Source of the DNA: Verrucomicrobiia bacterium
Lineage (GTDB): Bacteria; Verrucomicrobiota; Verrucomicrobiia; Verrucomicrobiales; Akkermansiaceae
Direction of reading: 5' to 3'
NCBI GenBank assembly: GCA_030431475.1
Contig: JAUIJD010000050.1
Coordinates: 1-36,085 of the forward strand
DNA length: 36,085 nucleotides
Shown here: piece by piece, positions 22,275 to 29,762 of the stretch
Position numbering within the stretch: the stretch's first letter is position 1
Layout of the letters: every line of letters starts with the position of its first letter
Translations under genes and position numbers: made by a program
The notes under the pieces: generated by a model
The model's input: only the letters and a program-made list of their open reading frames with translations
The model's database searches: none
Told to the model about the DNA's origin: nothing

Positions 22275-22910
22275 GTGTCCGAATTTCGTCTCATCGTCGG
22301 TCTGGGAAATCCGGGGCGCCAGTACGAGCGCACCCGCCACAACATCGGCTTCATGGTGCTCGACCGCCTGGCCGATGATGCCGGCACGGGCTTCGAGTCG
22401 CGGCCGAAGTGGCAGGGGCACCTCGCCAAGCTCGCGGACGGCACGCTGCTGCTGAAGCCCCAGACCTTCATGAACCTCAGCGGACGCTGCGTGCGGCAGG
22501 TGGCCGCGTTTCACAAGTGGACCCCCGAGCAGGTGCTGGTCGTCTACGACGATGTCGCCCTGCCGCTCGGTCGACTGCGCTTTCGCGAAAAGGGCAGCGC
22601 CGGGGGGCACAACGGGATCAAGTCGATGATCGAGCACCTCGGCTCCGATGCCTTCCCGCGACTCAAGATCGGGATCGGCGGGGCCTCGCCCGGGGGCATG
22701 ACCGGGCACGTGCTCGGGACCTTCCGCGAGGACGAGCACGAGGCGGTGGAAAACACGCTTGCAAGCGCCGTGGACGCCGTGCAGCTTGCGCTCTCCCAAG
22801 GCTTCGCGACCGCCGCGAACCGCTTCAACTCACGCACACCAGTCACTGATAACCAAGATCATGAGCAGGAACTACGAAGGCCTGATCGTCCTCAACACGA
22901 AGGGGATTGA
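22275..22910 (+). CDS. pth: Peptidyl-tRNA hydrolase
   Basis: Pth frees tRNA from peptidyl-tRNA that has dropped off ribosomes. Motifs: IVGLGNPG (7-14; Asn12), TRHNIGF (20-26; catalytic His22), KPQTFMNLSG, YDDVALPLG and GSAGGHNGIKS. GTG 22275 is the start because GGAGGG lies 7 bases upstream; in-frame codons further upstream come from the heptamer array. At 211 residues it is some 20 longer than usual, because the frame runs 50 bp into rpsF, giving a tail with no family resemblance (after RFNSRTPVTDNQD). Confidence 0.93.
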   Translation: MSEFRLIVGLGNPGRQYERTRHNIGFMVLDRLADDAGTGFESRPKWQGHLAKLADGTLLLKPQTFMNLSGRCVRQVAAFHKWTPEQVLVVYDDVALPLGRLRFREKGSAGGHNGIKSMIEHLGSDAFPRLKIGIGGASPGGMTGHVLGTFREDEHEAVENTLASAVDAVQLALSQGFATAANRFNSRTPVTDNQDHEQELRRPDRPQHEGD

Positions 22911-23145
22911 CGGCTCCATCGACGACCTCGTCAGCAGCATCGGAAAGGAACTCGAAGCCGAAGGCGCCAAGTTGGAGGAAGTCCAGCAGATGGGCCGCCG
23001 CCAGTTCGCCTATCCGTCGAAGACCTCCGATGGCGGTCACTACGTGAACTACCACTTCGAGGCCGATCCCGTGAGCATCGAGAAGATTCAGGCGCGCCTG
23101 AAGCTCAACGATGCGGTGCAGATCCAGCACTACCAGACCCGCTAA
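22861..23145 (+). CDS. rpsF: 30S ribosomal protein S6
   Basis: This 94-residue protein has the S6 fold: YEGLIVLNTKG (strand 1), IDDLVSSIGKELEAEGAKL (helix 1), GRRQFAYP(S)K and GHYVNYHFEADP, ending in the helix that includes LKLNDAVQIQHYQTR. S6 binds 16S rRNA with S18. ATG 22861 starts the family N-terminus MSRNYEG. It overlaps the end of pth by 50 bp in another frame and has no Shine-Dalgarno, so coupling to pth translation is likely. Confidence 0.95.
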   Translation: MSRNYEGLIVLNTKGIDGSIDDLVSSIGKELEAEGAKLEEVQQMGRRQFAYPSKTSDGGHYVNYHFEADPVSIEKIQARLKLNDAVQIQHYQTR

Positions 23146-23163
23146 CTGTTCTTGCGAACAGTT
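23144..23163 (+). terminator. Hairpin at the rpsF stop codon
   Basis: AACTGTTC-TTGC-GAACAGTT is a perfect 8-bp stem beginning on the rpsF TAA and followed by TTCCC. The short U-run suggests partial termination or a 3' stability hairpin between rpsF and ssb. Confidence 0.6.
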
Positions 23164-23188
23164 TTCCCTGCTTGACCTCGGTCGGCGG

Positions 23189-23203
23189 GGAGTCTCAGAC
23201 TCC
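23189..23203 (+). promoter_or_regulatory. Hairpin in the ssb leader
   Basis: GGAGTC-TCA-GACTCC, 8 bases before the ssb ATG. The only purine-rich Shine-Dalgarno-like word (GGGGAG) is inside its stem and too far upstream to serve directly. A TTGACC (23172-23177) upstream could be a -35. Confidence 0.35.
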
Positions 23204-23211
23204 GTGTTGCC

Positions 23212-23682
23212 ATGGCCAATCTGAACAAAGTGATGCTGATCGGGAACCTGACGCGGGATCCCGAGCTCCGCTACACGCCGAAAGGCACCGCGGTCGCCGA
23301 CCTCGGTCTCGCCGTCAATCGCCGCGTTTCCGACGGCAACGGCAACTGGAGTGACGAGACGACCTTCGTCGACGTCACGGTCTGGGGCAACACCGCCGAG
23401 AATTCCCAGAAGTACCTTTCCAAGGGCCGCGGGGTGTTCGTCGAAGGGCGCCTGCAGCTCGACACCTGGGAGGACAAGCAGAGCGGCCAGAAACGCAGCA
23501 AGCTCAAGGTCGTCGGCGAGAACGTCCAGTTCCTTCCCGACGGCCGCGGTGGCAGCGGCGGTGGAGGCGGCGGACGCTCCCAGGGCGACGAATCGTCATC
23601 GTCTCCCGCCCCGCAGAAGCCCCAGGGCGGATCCGCCGCGTCGGACGAAGATTACGACGAAGGCGACGACATTCCGTTTTGA
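23212..23682 (+). CDS. ssb: Single-stranded DNA-binding protein
   Basis: This 156-residue protein has the OB-fold DNA-binding domain (1-108): NKVMLIGNLTRDPELRYTPKG, FVDVTVWGNTAENSQKYLSKG, VEGRLQLDTWEDKQSGQKR. A Gly/Ser-rich linker and the acidic partner-binding tip DEGDDIPF at the C-terminus follow. It binds single-stranded DNA in replication and repair. It follows rpsF as in many bacteria, with a terminator-like hairpin between them. Confidence 0.97.
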   Translation: MANLNKVMLIGNLTRDPELRYTPKGTAVADLGLAVNRRVSDGNGNWSDETTFVDVTVWGNTAENSQKYLSKGRGVFVEGRLQLDTWEDKQSGQKRSKLKVVGENVQFLPDGRGGSGGGGGGRSQGDESSSSPAPQKPQGGSAASDEDYDEGDDIPF

Positions 23683-23717
23683 GTCGGCTTCGCCTTCGTC
23701 CGAAGGACCAAGTCGAA

Positions 23718-24004
23718 AAGTCTGAAGGTCCGAACTGCCGAGTCTGTGGGTGGTTCGGACTTTTAATGTTCGGACGTTCCGGGACTCGTGCTTCGTCCGC
23801 ATTGAGGTCGCGGAGGGCTGGAGCGCCGGGTTCACCCGGCCGGAGCCTCGGGCGAGCGTGGTGCGATGGAGCCGGACCTTTTCATCCGCGGGGGAAACAA
23901 GCGATGCAAGGGTGACGCGCCACTTGTCGAGGTGGCCCACGGGCACCAGCCGGGTAAACCCGGCGCTCCTTCCGACCGATCCGTCAGTTCGGACCTTCCG
24001 ACTT
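23718..24004. repeat. Composite element with 20-bp terminal inverted repeats around a family 2 REP pair
   Basis: The 322-bp gap between convergent ssb and purK has no gene. AAGTCTGAAGGTCCGAACTG (23718-23737) and the complement of 23985-24004 agree at 19 of 20 bases. Nested inside are the REP arms at 23820-23840 and 23949-23969. Outer arms are heptamer-like and related to 15400-15453. The right end abuts the purK stop codon. Confidence 0.7.
23820..23969. repeat. Family 2 REP inverted pair
   Basis: A left GGAG head with hairpin GCCGGGTTCACCCGGC and a right inverted copy, GCCGGGTAAACCCGGC before GCTCC, agree at 20 of 21 bases. The pair encloses about 108 bp that hold smaller hairpins (for example CCAC..GTGG) and no gene. 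Confidence 0.78.
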
Positions 24005-25159
24005 TCAGGCCGTCGACCCCGCCGCCTCGCTCAGCCAGGCTTCCTTGAGCTTCTCGGCCCGCAGCAGGCAGTCCTCGACATCGTCGCCGAGCAGGTTGGC
24101 ATGTCCCATCTTCCGGCGGCCGCGGGCGTGGCGCTTCCCGTAGAGGTGGAGGCAGGCGCCGCCATCGGCGAAAAGCGGCGACCAGTCGGGTGCCGTGGTC
24201 TCCTCCGGCCACATGTCGCCGAGCAGGTTGAGCATCACGACCGGTGAAAGCAGCCGGGTGGACCCCAGCGGCAGCCCGCACACGGCACGGAGCTGCTGCT
24301 CGAACTGCGAGGTCACGCAGGCGTCGAGCGTGTGGTGGCCGCTGTTGTGCGGACGGGGAGCCATCTCGTTGACCCGTAGCGAGCCATCGGGGAGGACGAA
24401 GAACTCGACCCCCATGATGCCCCGGTAGTCGAGCGCCTCGGCCACCCGCCGGGCGAGCTGGACGGCCTCTTGGGCGGTTTCGTCGGAGACCCGGGCCGGC
24501 ACGATGGAGACGTCGAGAATGTGATGGCGGTGGCGGTTCTCGGCCGGGTCGTAGACGTGGTAGTCGCCGTGTCCGTCGCAGGCGATCATCACCGAAATCT
24601 CCTTTTCGAAGGGGACGAAGGCCTCGAGCACCGCCCGGGCGCCGTCGAAGTCGCGCCAGACCTCCCCCGGGTCCTCGCCGCCCTCGAGCTTGCGCTGGCC
24701 CTTGCCGTCGTAGCCGAAGGCCGCCGTCTTGAGCACCGAGGGCGTGCCGATGCGCTTGATGGCCGATGCCAGTTCCTCGGCGCTGGCCACCACCTCGAAG
24801 TCGGCGCAGGGGATGCCGTGGGTGCGGAGAAAGCGCTTTTCGCGCTCGCGGTTCTGACAGATGGCGAGCGCCTCGGGGGAGGGATGGAGCGGGATTTCGG
24901 CCGCCACCGCCTCCAGGGCTTCGCGCGGGATGTTCTCGAACTCGACGGTGGCGATCGTGGCCTTGCCGACGAACTCGGCCAGCGCCTGCGGCGAGTCGAA
25001 GGGGGCGTCGATCGCCTCGTCGGCGACGACCATCGCCGGGGCCTCGAGCCCGCCGGTCCAGACCACCGTGCGGTAGCCCATGCGTCGTGCGGCCATGCAG
25101 AACATCCGGCCGAGCTGGCCGCCGCCGATGATGCCGAGAGTGGTGCCGGGTTGGATCAT
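24005..25159 (-). CDS. purK: 5-(carboxyamino)imidazole ribonucleotide synthase
   Basis: This 384-residue ATP-grasp enzyme converts AIR, ATP and bicarbonate to N5-CAIR in purine synthesis. It shows TLGIIGGGQLGRMFCMAARRMGY at the N-terminus (key GGGQLGRM), ATVEFENIP, GYDGKGQRKL, the EAFVPFEKEISVM loop and VNEMAPRPHNSGH near the catalytic centre. It follows purE with a 34-bp spacer made almost wholly of heptamers, and no Shine-Dalgarno is visible before ATG 25159. The 3' end abuts the composite repeat. Confidence 0.96.
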   Translation of the reverse strand: MIQPGTTLGIIGGGQLGRMFCMAARRMGYRTVVWTGGLEAPAMVVADEAIDAPFDSPQALAEFVGKATIATVEFENIPREALEAVAAEIPLHPSPEALAICQNREREKRFLRTHGIPCADFEVVASAEELASAIKRIGTPSVLKTAAFGYDGKGQRKLEGGEDPGEVWRDFDGARAVLEAFVPFEKEISVMIACDGHGDYHVYDPAENRHRHHILDVSIVPARVSDETAQEAVQLARRVAEALDYRGIMGVEFFVLPDGSLRVNEMAPRPHNSGHHTLDACVTSQFEQQLRAVCGLPLGSTRLLSPVVMLNLLGDMWPEETTAPDWSPLFADGGACLHLYGKRHARGRRKMGHANLLGDDVEDCLLRAEKLKEAWLSEAAGSTA

Positions 25160-25160
25160 C

Positions 25161-25188
25161 GGATCGCGGATCGTGGATTGCGGATGGG
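25161..25188 (+). repeat. GGATNNN heptamers filling the purE-purK spacer
   Basis: GGATCGC, GGATCGT, GGATTGC and GGATGGG occupy 28 of the 34 bp between purE and purK and end 1 bp from the purK start codon. The same unit type recurs at 26213-26226, 35384-35418 and 35960-35994. Confidence 0.8.
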
Positions 25189-25193
25189 GGAAT

Positions 25194-25688
25194 TCACGAA
25201 AGTTCCGGCAGCTTGGCGGCCTTGACGGTTTCGTTCTGCGTCCTGCGGAAGGCCTGCAGGCGCTCGAGCAGGGCCGCGTCCTCCCCGGCCAGCATGGCGA
25301 CCGCGAAGAGGGCGGCGTTGATCGCCCCGGCCTTGCCGATGGCGAAGGTGGCGGTCGGGATGCCGCCGGGCATCTGGACGATGGAAAGCAGCGAGTCCAT
25401 GCCCTTGAGGGCCTTCGATTCGACCGGCACGCCGAGCACCGGAAGGTCGGTGATGGCGGCGGTCATGCCGGGCAGGTGGGCGGCGCCGCCGGCGCCGGCG
25501 ATGAGGCACTTCAGGCCGCGCCCGCGGGCGTTCTCGGCGTAGTGGTAGAGCTTGTCGGGCGTCCGGTGGGCGCTGACGACCTCGGCCTCCCACGCCACCC
25601 CGAGGTCCTCGAGCGTGCGTGCCGCGTGTTCCATGGTGGGCCAGTCGGAGGTGCTGCCCATGATGATGCCGACCTGTGCGTCTGCCAT
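25194..25688 (-). CDS. purE: N5-carboxyaminoimidazole ribonucleotide mutase (class I PurE)
   Basis: This 164-residue enzyme converts N5-CAIR to CAIR, the step after PurK. Signature: [15 protein letters not shown] (8-22), [12 protein letters not shown] with the catalytic His, [17 protein letters not shown] and PVLGVPVES. Presence of purK supports the class I (mutase) type. ATG 25688 starts the family N-terminus; the frame is open to 25757, where it would run into the guaD-like gene. A TTGACC (25723-25718) could be a -35. Confidence 0.96.
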   Translation of the reverse strand: MADAQVGIIMGSTSDWPTMEHAARTLEDLGVAWEAEVVSAHRTPDKLYHYAENARGRGLKCLIAGAGGAAHLPGMTAAITDLPVLGVPVESKALKGMDSLLSIVQMPGGIPTATFAIGKAGAINAALFAVAMLAGEDAALLERLQAFRRTQNETVKAAKLPELS

Positions 25689-25719
25689 GCGCGGAGCGTG
25701 GCGAGCGTCCCGCGCCGGG

Positions 25720-26193
25720 TCAATACCGGGCCCGGTCCGGCAGGGCCAGAAACTCATCGATCAGCCCGCCCGCCTCGTCGCCGAGGAGCTGGGAGGCGGG
25801 GATCGGGGAATCCCCGGCGGGGCGCGCGAAGGTCTCGTAGAAGGCCAGGTCGTCGAAGCCGCCCCGCGCCGCCTCTTCGATACGGAATCCGTAGTAGATT
25901 CTTCCGATCCGTGCCCAGTGGATCGCGCCGAGGCACATCGGGCAGGGCTCCCCGGTGGTGTGGATCTCGCAGCCGTCGAGATGCGGGTCGCCGACGCGGC
26001 GGCAGGCGTCGCGGATAGCGGTGACCTCGCCGTGGGCGGTCGGGTCGGTGGTGGCGATCACGCGGTTCCAGCCTTCGCCGATGATTTCCCCGTCGCGGAC
26101 GACCACCGCGCCGAACGGCCCGCCGTCGCCCGCCCGCATGCCCTGCCGGGCGAGCTCGATCGCGCGCTCCATGAATCGTGAGGGCGTTTCCAT
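25720..26193 (-). CDS. guaD: Guanine deaminase-like nucleoside deaminase
   Basis: This 157-residue zinc cytidine-deaminase-fold enzyme resembles Bacillus GuaD more than TadA. It has [15 protein letters not shown], the zinc site [10 protein letters not shown] (His54, proton shuttle Glu56) and [16 protein letters not shown] (Cys84, Cys87), then the GuaD-type [10 protein letters not shown] and a longer C-terminus. GuaD turns guanine into xanthine. TadA proteins usually have HAE and a different C-terminal end, so tRNA adenosine deamination is the less likely option. It lies 31 bp upstream of purE on the same strand, making a purine operon plausible. Confidence 0.82.
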   Translation of the reverse strand: METPSRFMERAIELARQGMRAGDGGPFGAVVVRDGEIIGEGWNRVIATTDPTAHGEVTAIRDACRRVGDPHLDGCEIHTTGEPCPMCLGAIHWARIGRIYYGFRIEEAARGGFDDLAFYETFARPAGDSPIPASQLLGDEAGGLIDEFLALPDRARY

Positions 26194-26212
26194 GACGCAC
26201 GAAGCTAGGGAA

Positions 26213-26226
26213 GGATCGCGGATTGA
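26213..26226 (+). repeat. Short GGATNNN heptamer pair upstream of guaD
   Basis: GGATCGC plus GGATTGA, in the guaD leader. On the minus strand a TTTTCA, 16-bp spacer and TAGCTT arrangement overlaps it and could be the guaD promoter. Confidence 0.4.
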
Positions 26227-26320
26227 AAAGGATCAGTCGTCGGGGTGGGACTGGCAGGAAGTGGCGGGCAAGCATCTGTGGGCGGGCGTCCGCTGCGTGG
26301 CAGGCGGGTGCCGACCGCTT

Positions 26321-26776
26321 TCATTCACCCTCGTCGGGGCGCCGGTCCCGGCGTCCTCCGCCGTAGTGGGACCGGAGGATGCGCGACATCACCGCGAAGA
26401 GCGTGGCGGTCGAAACCCCGAACATCATCACGCCCACGCTGGCCTCCAGCGCGCCGGCCAGCCGCCAGGGATGCTCCATCACGAGGTCACCGTAGCCGAG
26501 CGTGGTGTAGTTCACCGTCGAGTGGTAGTAGGCCGAGCCGAAGTCGCCGAACTGTCCGAAGACCCGGAACAGCGTGGCCCACACGGCGATCTGGAACAGG
26601 TGGCCGAGGAAGAGCGTGGTGACGAGAGCTCCGAGGCATTTGATCTCCTGGAAATACGACCGCTCGGCCCGCTCGCGGAGCGGGCGGGCGAAGGACAGGC
26701 CGACGGCGATCGCCCCGAGCTGAAGCAGCAGGTTCGAGAGCAGCGCGCCGACGCAGAGGGAAAGCAGGAGCAGCAT
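26321..26776 (-). CDS. Two-TM potassium-channel-like protein
   Basis: This 151-residue membrane protein has an N-terminal segment (about 3-30), a second segment (about 48-72), a pore loop with HSTVNYTTLGYGDLV (85-99; selectivity filter TLGYGD at 92-97), and a last segment (about 106-130). This is the ion_trans_2 pattern (pore between two helices) with an extra N-terminal helix. It lacks a regulatory RCK domain. A K+-selective pore is likely; gating is unknown. Confidence 0.85.
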   Translation of the reverse strand: MLLLLSLCVGALLSNLLLQLGAIAVGLSFARPLRERAERSYFQEIKCLGALVTTLFLGHLFQIAVWATLFRVFGQFGDFGSAYYHSTVNYTTLGYGDLVMEHPWRLAGALEASVGVMMFGVSTATLFAVMSRILRSHYGGGRRDRRPDEGE

Positions 26777-26804
26777 GAGCCTGCCGTGAATCTAGCCGAT
26801 TCGT

Positions 26805-26826
26805 GGCGCATGGAAAGCGCCACTCC
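26805..26826 (-). repeat. REP singlet related to family 1
   Basis: On the minus strand a GGAG head and T are followed by GGCGC-TTTCCAT-GCGCC. It is nearly identical to 1274-1295. It lies in the divergent gap between the channel and amidase genes. Confidence 0.6.
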
Positions 26827-26866
26827 GTACTCGCCACGATCCGCGCCGTGGACTCATTCTGCGGCC

Positions 26867-27595
26867 ATGCGACATTTGATCGGCCTCATGTTTTCCGCGC
26901 TCCTGCTGGCCTCCTGCGGTTCCGGCGGCGGGGCCGGGGCGGTGAGTTACAAGCGCGACTACTGGGGCCACCGGCCGGGCCCGAAAGGGTTCACCACCGT
27001 GATTCTCGATGCCGGCCACGGCGGCAAGGACCCAGGGGCGGTCTCCCGCACGACGGGCGACCGGGAGAAGGCCCTCGCCCTCGACACGGTGAAGCGCGTG
27101 CAGCGCAAGCTGCGGGGCAAGGTCGATGTTCGCCTGATGCGTTCCGACGACACCTTCGTCGATCTCGATGAGCGGGTCCGTCGCGCGAGCAAGAAGGACG
27201 GCGCGATCCTCATCAGCATCCACTACAATGCCGGTCCCGGCGGCTGGAACGGCCCCGAGAACTACTGGTGGCGGGTCGACAGCCACGGCCTCGCCACGCG
27301 CCTCCAGCACGAGCTGGACAAGGCCTCGCCCTACAACGGTCCGAACCGCGGCAAGGTCCGGCGTCGCCTGCGCCTCACCCGCAACCCGAACGTGCCCAGC
27401 GTGCTCGTCGAGTGCGGCTATCTCAGCCATCCCGGCGAGGCCCGCCGCTGCGCCGAGCCGGGCTACCGCGACCGGCTGGCCTCGGCGATCGCCCGCGCCA
27501 TCCTTGACCAGCAGGCGAAGGGCGACCCGCCCGGGCCACTGCCCAAGCCGATCAACAAGCCGCCGAGTCGCCCGACCGATCCTCCCGGGTCCTGA
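26867..27595 (+). CDS. N-acetylmuramoyl-L-alanine amidase (Amidase_3), lipoprotein
   Basis: This 242-residue protein has a lipoprotein signal, LLLASC (12-17, Cys17), and an Amidase_3 zinc hydrolase domain: VILDAGHGGKDPGA (45-58, His51), Glu68 in GDREKAL, ISIHYNA (116-122, His119), and VLVECGYLSH with the catalytic Glu. These enzymes cut the bond between MurNAc and the stem peptide. A Pro-rich tail ends the protein. ATG 26867 is chosen for the signal sequence. A 3-bp gap to the next gene suggests one transcript. No AmiC-like localisation domain is seen. Confidence 0.92.
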   Translation: MRHLIGLMFSALLLASCGSGGGAGAVSYKRDYWGHRPGPKGFTTVILDAGHGGKDPGAVSRTTGDREKALALDTVKRVQRKLRGKVDVRLMRSDDTFVDLDERVRRASKKDGAILISIHYNAGPGGWNGPENYWWRVDSHGLATRLQHELDKASPYNGPNRGKVRRRLRLTRNPNVPSVLVECGYLSHPGEARRCAEPGYRDRLASAIARAILDQQAKGDPPGPLPKPINKPPSRPTDPPGS

Positions 27596-27598
27596 CCG

Positions 27599-29623
27599 AT
27601 GACCCCGGAGCTGGAAAAGTTCATCGAGCTCGCCACCCGGCCGCTCGAAGGCCGGGAGGTGGCGCGTGACGAGGCGCGGGGCGAGCTGATGGGGCGCCTC
27701 AGCCATCAGGGCGTGCCCCTGGAGATGATCGACGTCTCCGGCCCGACCGATCGCCTCGAGGCCGCCAAGCGCCTGCCCACGCCGTGGCGCCGCGGACTCG
27801 TCCTCGGGGCGCTGCTGGTGATGCTCGCGGCGTTCGTCGTGGGGGTCGGGCGCGATGGGTCCCTGCTGGCCCGCTTCATCTACGTGCAGGAAATGGGATG
27901 GCGCTCCGCGTCGGGCGGCGTGACCGTCGACAGCAACTGGGACCGCTTTTTCTTCGGCTGGCTCGACCGCCGGGCGCCGGACCTCCCCATCAGTGGCCGG
28001 GCGGGGGAGATCGAGATGCTTCGTCAGACCCATCCCGAGGATCTGGCCATCCTCCAGGAGGCGCTGCTGCGGCGCTCGATCGAGGAGTCCGAATTCATGA
28101 CCGACGGGGAGCGGGCGCGGGTCGCCCGGCTGGATCCCGGCAACGCCCTGTGGCCCCTGTTGGAGATGCGCTGGGAGCTCTACAAGGCGCAGGGATACGA
28201 CCCGGCGGGTGGCTACTTCTACGGTCGCTCGGTGACGCGGGACCCGAAGGCCGAGGAGCGGGCCTGGGAGCGGTTCGCCGAGGCGGCACGGTGCGACCAT
28301 TACCGTGCCCACGGCCCCGATCTGGCACGGCGCCAGAGGGAGGCGTGTCCGGAGGCGGAGACGGTGCTGGAGGACCTGCTTTGGTCGCGACTCGCCCAGC
28401 TGCCGCGTTCGGCCGGTCAGGGCATGCGGGGCTACTACGAGGCGGATTTCGCCGGCGCGGGGCAGGTGGGGGCGCATTTCCGGGTGTTTTCCTCGCCCGA
28501 GGACGACGAGGCGCTTCTCGGCTTCTTTGAGGACTGGAAAATGGTGTGGCGGCTGCTGATCACGCCGGAGCATCCCGATGCCATGACCGTGTTTGGGACG
28601 GTGCAACAGGTCGAGAACGACGCCCGGGCCTTCCAGTCGGCCTTTGCGGGCCGGGGAATGGCCGAAGCCGAGAAGGACGCGGAGAAGCTGATCCGGGAGC
28701 TTTCGTCGGGGGGAGGCCGCACCCCCTACCACGGCTCGGATCCCGAGGGGGGGATGCGCTATCAGATCCACTCCCGCGGGGCCGCCGGGGCGACGCCGGA
28801 AGAACTGAAACCCGGGCGCCGCGCGGACATGGCGATGTTTCACCGGATGCTGATGTGGCCTCTGATCCTGATCGCGCTGATCTTCATCCTGCTGTGTGGC
28901 TTCGAGGCCTGCCGCCGCTCGCTCGAGGTGAAGGGCATGGCCAAGGGGCTGCTGCCGCTGCTCACCCGCCGCGATCATCTGCAGATCGGCGTGGCCGGCC
29001 TGCTGGTGCCGTGGCTCTACTGGTGGACGGTCACGCGTCTCACGCCGATCGGGATCAGCGACAAGGTCTTCGGAGACGACGAATGGGTCGCGCTCGCCTG
29101 GGTGCTGCAGATCGCGCTCGGGATGGTGCTGGGGCTGGTGATGCTCACCCAGGCGGTGCACTGGCGCTGGGCCCAGGTCGGAGGATTCCTCGGTCTCGCC
29201 GGACACGTGCCGTGGCTCGGCCGAGCGGTCGCGTGGCTGGTCGCCGCCGCGTTGCCGGCCGTTGGGTTGATCCGTTTCCTCCCGGACATCGATGACGACC
29301 ACAAGGGTTACTTCATGCTCGCCTGCGCCGGGATGGGCGCGATCGGGTTGCTGTGGTTGTTGTGGATCGGGATCATGAACCTCTGCACCCCCCGCCACGG
29401 CGCGCTGCGTCCGAACCTGGTGGCGCGCACGCTCATCCCCTGGTCGCTGGCCGGGCTCGGCAGCCTGCTGCTGGTCGCCGGAGGCCTGCGCCTGGCCGAG
29501 GGCTGGTGGCTGCAGCGCGATCCGCTGGTGCCGGCGTGGACCAGCGAGCACTACGCCAACGCCCTGCAGGAACGGGCGGTGCTGAAGCAGGTCGATGCCC
29601 TGCGAGCGGCCTTTGTCGAGTGA
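27599..29623 (+). CDS. Unassigned large membrane protein downstream of amidase
   Basis: This 674-residue protein matches no family I know. Layout: cytoplasmic start (1-62), one membrane segment (about 64-83), a large soluble, probably periplasmic helical region (about 85-415, rich in Arg/Glu, with GRAGEIEML and WELYKAQGYDPAGGYFYGRS), then about seven hydrophobic segments (420-645) and a short tail. The pattern could belong to an envelope or secretion-type system, but this is open. It begins 3 bp after the lipoprotein amidase and probably shares its mRNA, which links it loosely to peptidoglycan work. Confidence 0.7.
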   Translation: MTPELEKFIELATRPLEGREVARDEARGELMGRLSHQGVPLEMIDVSGPTDRLEAAKRLPTPWRRGLVLGALLVMLAAFVVGVGRDGSLLARFIYVQEMGWRSASGGVTVDSNWDRFFFGWLDRRAPDLPISGRAGEIEMLRQTHPEDLAILQEALLRRSIEESEFMTDGERARVARLDPGNALWPLLEMRWELYKAQGYDPAGGYFYGRSVTRDPKAEERAWERFAEAARCDHYRAHGPDLARRQREACPEAETVLEDLLWSRLAQLPRSAGQGMRGYYEADFAGAGQVGAHFRVFSSPEDDEALLGFFEDWKMVWRLLITPEHPDAMTVFGTVQQVENDARAFQSAFAGRGMAEAEKDAEKLIRELSSGGGRTPYHGSDPEGGMRYQIHSRGAAGATPEELKPGRRADMAMFHRMLMWPLILIALIFILLCGFEACRRSLEVKGMAKGLLPLLTRRDHLQIGVAGLLVPWLYWWTVTRLTPIGISDKVFGDDEWVALAWVLQIALGMVLGLVMLTQAVHWRWAQVGGFLGLAGHVPWLGRAVAWLVAAALPAVGLIRFLPDIDDDHKGYFMLACAGMGAIGLLWLLWIGIMNLCTPRHGALRPNLVARTLIPWSLAGLGSLLLVAGGLRLAEGWWLQRDPLVPAWTSEHYANALQERAVLKQVDALRAAFVE

Positions 29624-29627
29624 GGCC

Positions 29628-29699
29628 GTGGAGCGCCGATGATGAAATCGGCTCGTTCGCACCGATCGAAAGAGGCCGATTTCATCATCGGCGCTCCAC
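29628..29699. repeat. Family 2 REP inverted pair with 25-bp perfect arms
   Basis: Arms 29628-29652 and 29675-29699 are perfectly complementary over 25 bp and enclose a 22-base loop. Each begins GTGGAGC and contains its own small hairpin, GCCGAT..ATCGGC. It lies 4 bp after the stop of the unassigned gene and may also act as a terminator, though no T-tract follows. A CCGCTT..AAGCGG hairpin (29713-29732) follows before the transporter. Confidence 0.85.
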
Positions 29700-29762
29700 A
29701 TCACCGGCGCATCCGCTTCTGCTTGAAAAGCGGCAGGCTTCGGCGATCTAGGAGACGTGTCG

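Noticed and set aside
25720-26193. tRNA adenosine deaminase TadA
   Set aside because: The zinc motif could fit, but [20 protein letters not shown] and the C-terminal length match guanine deaminase better.
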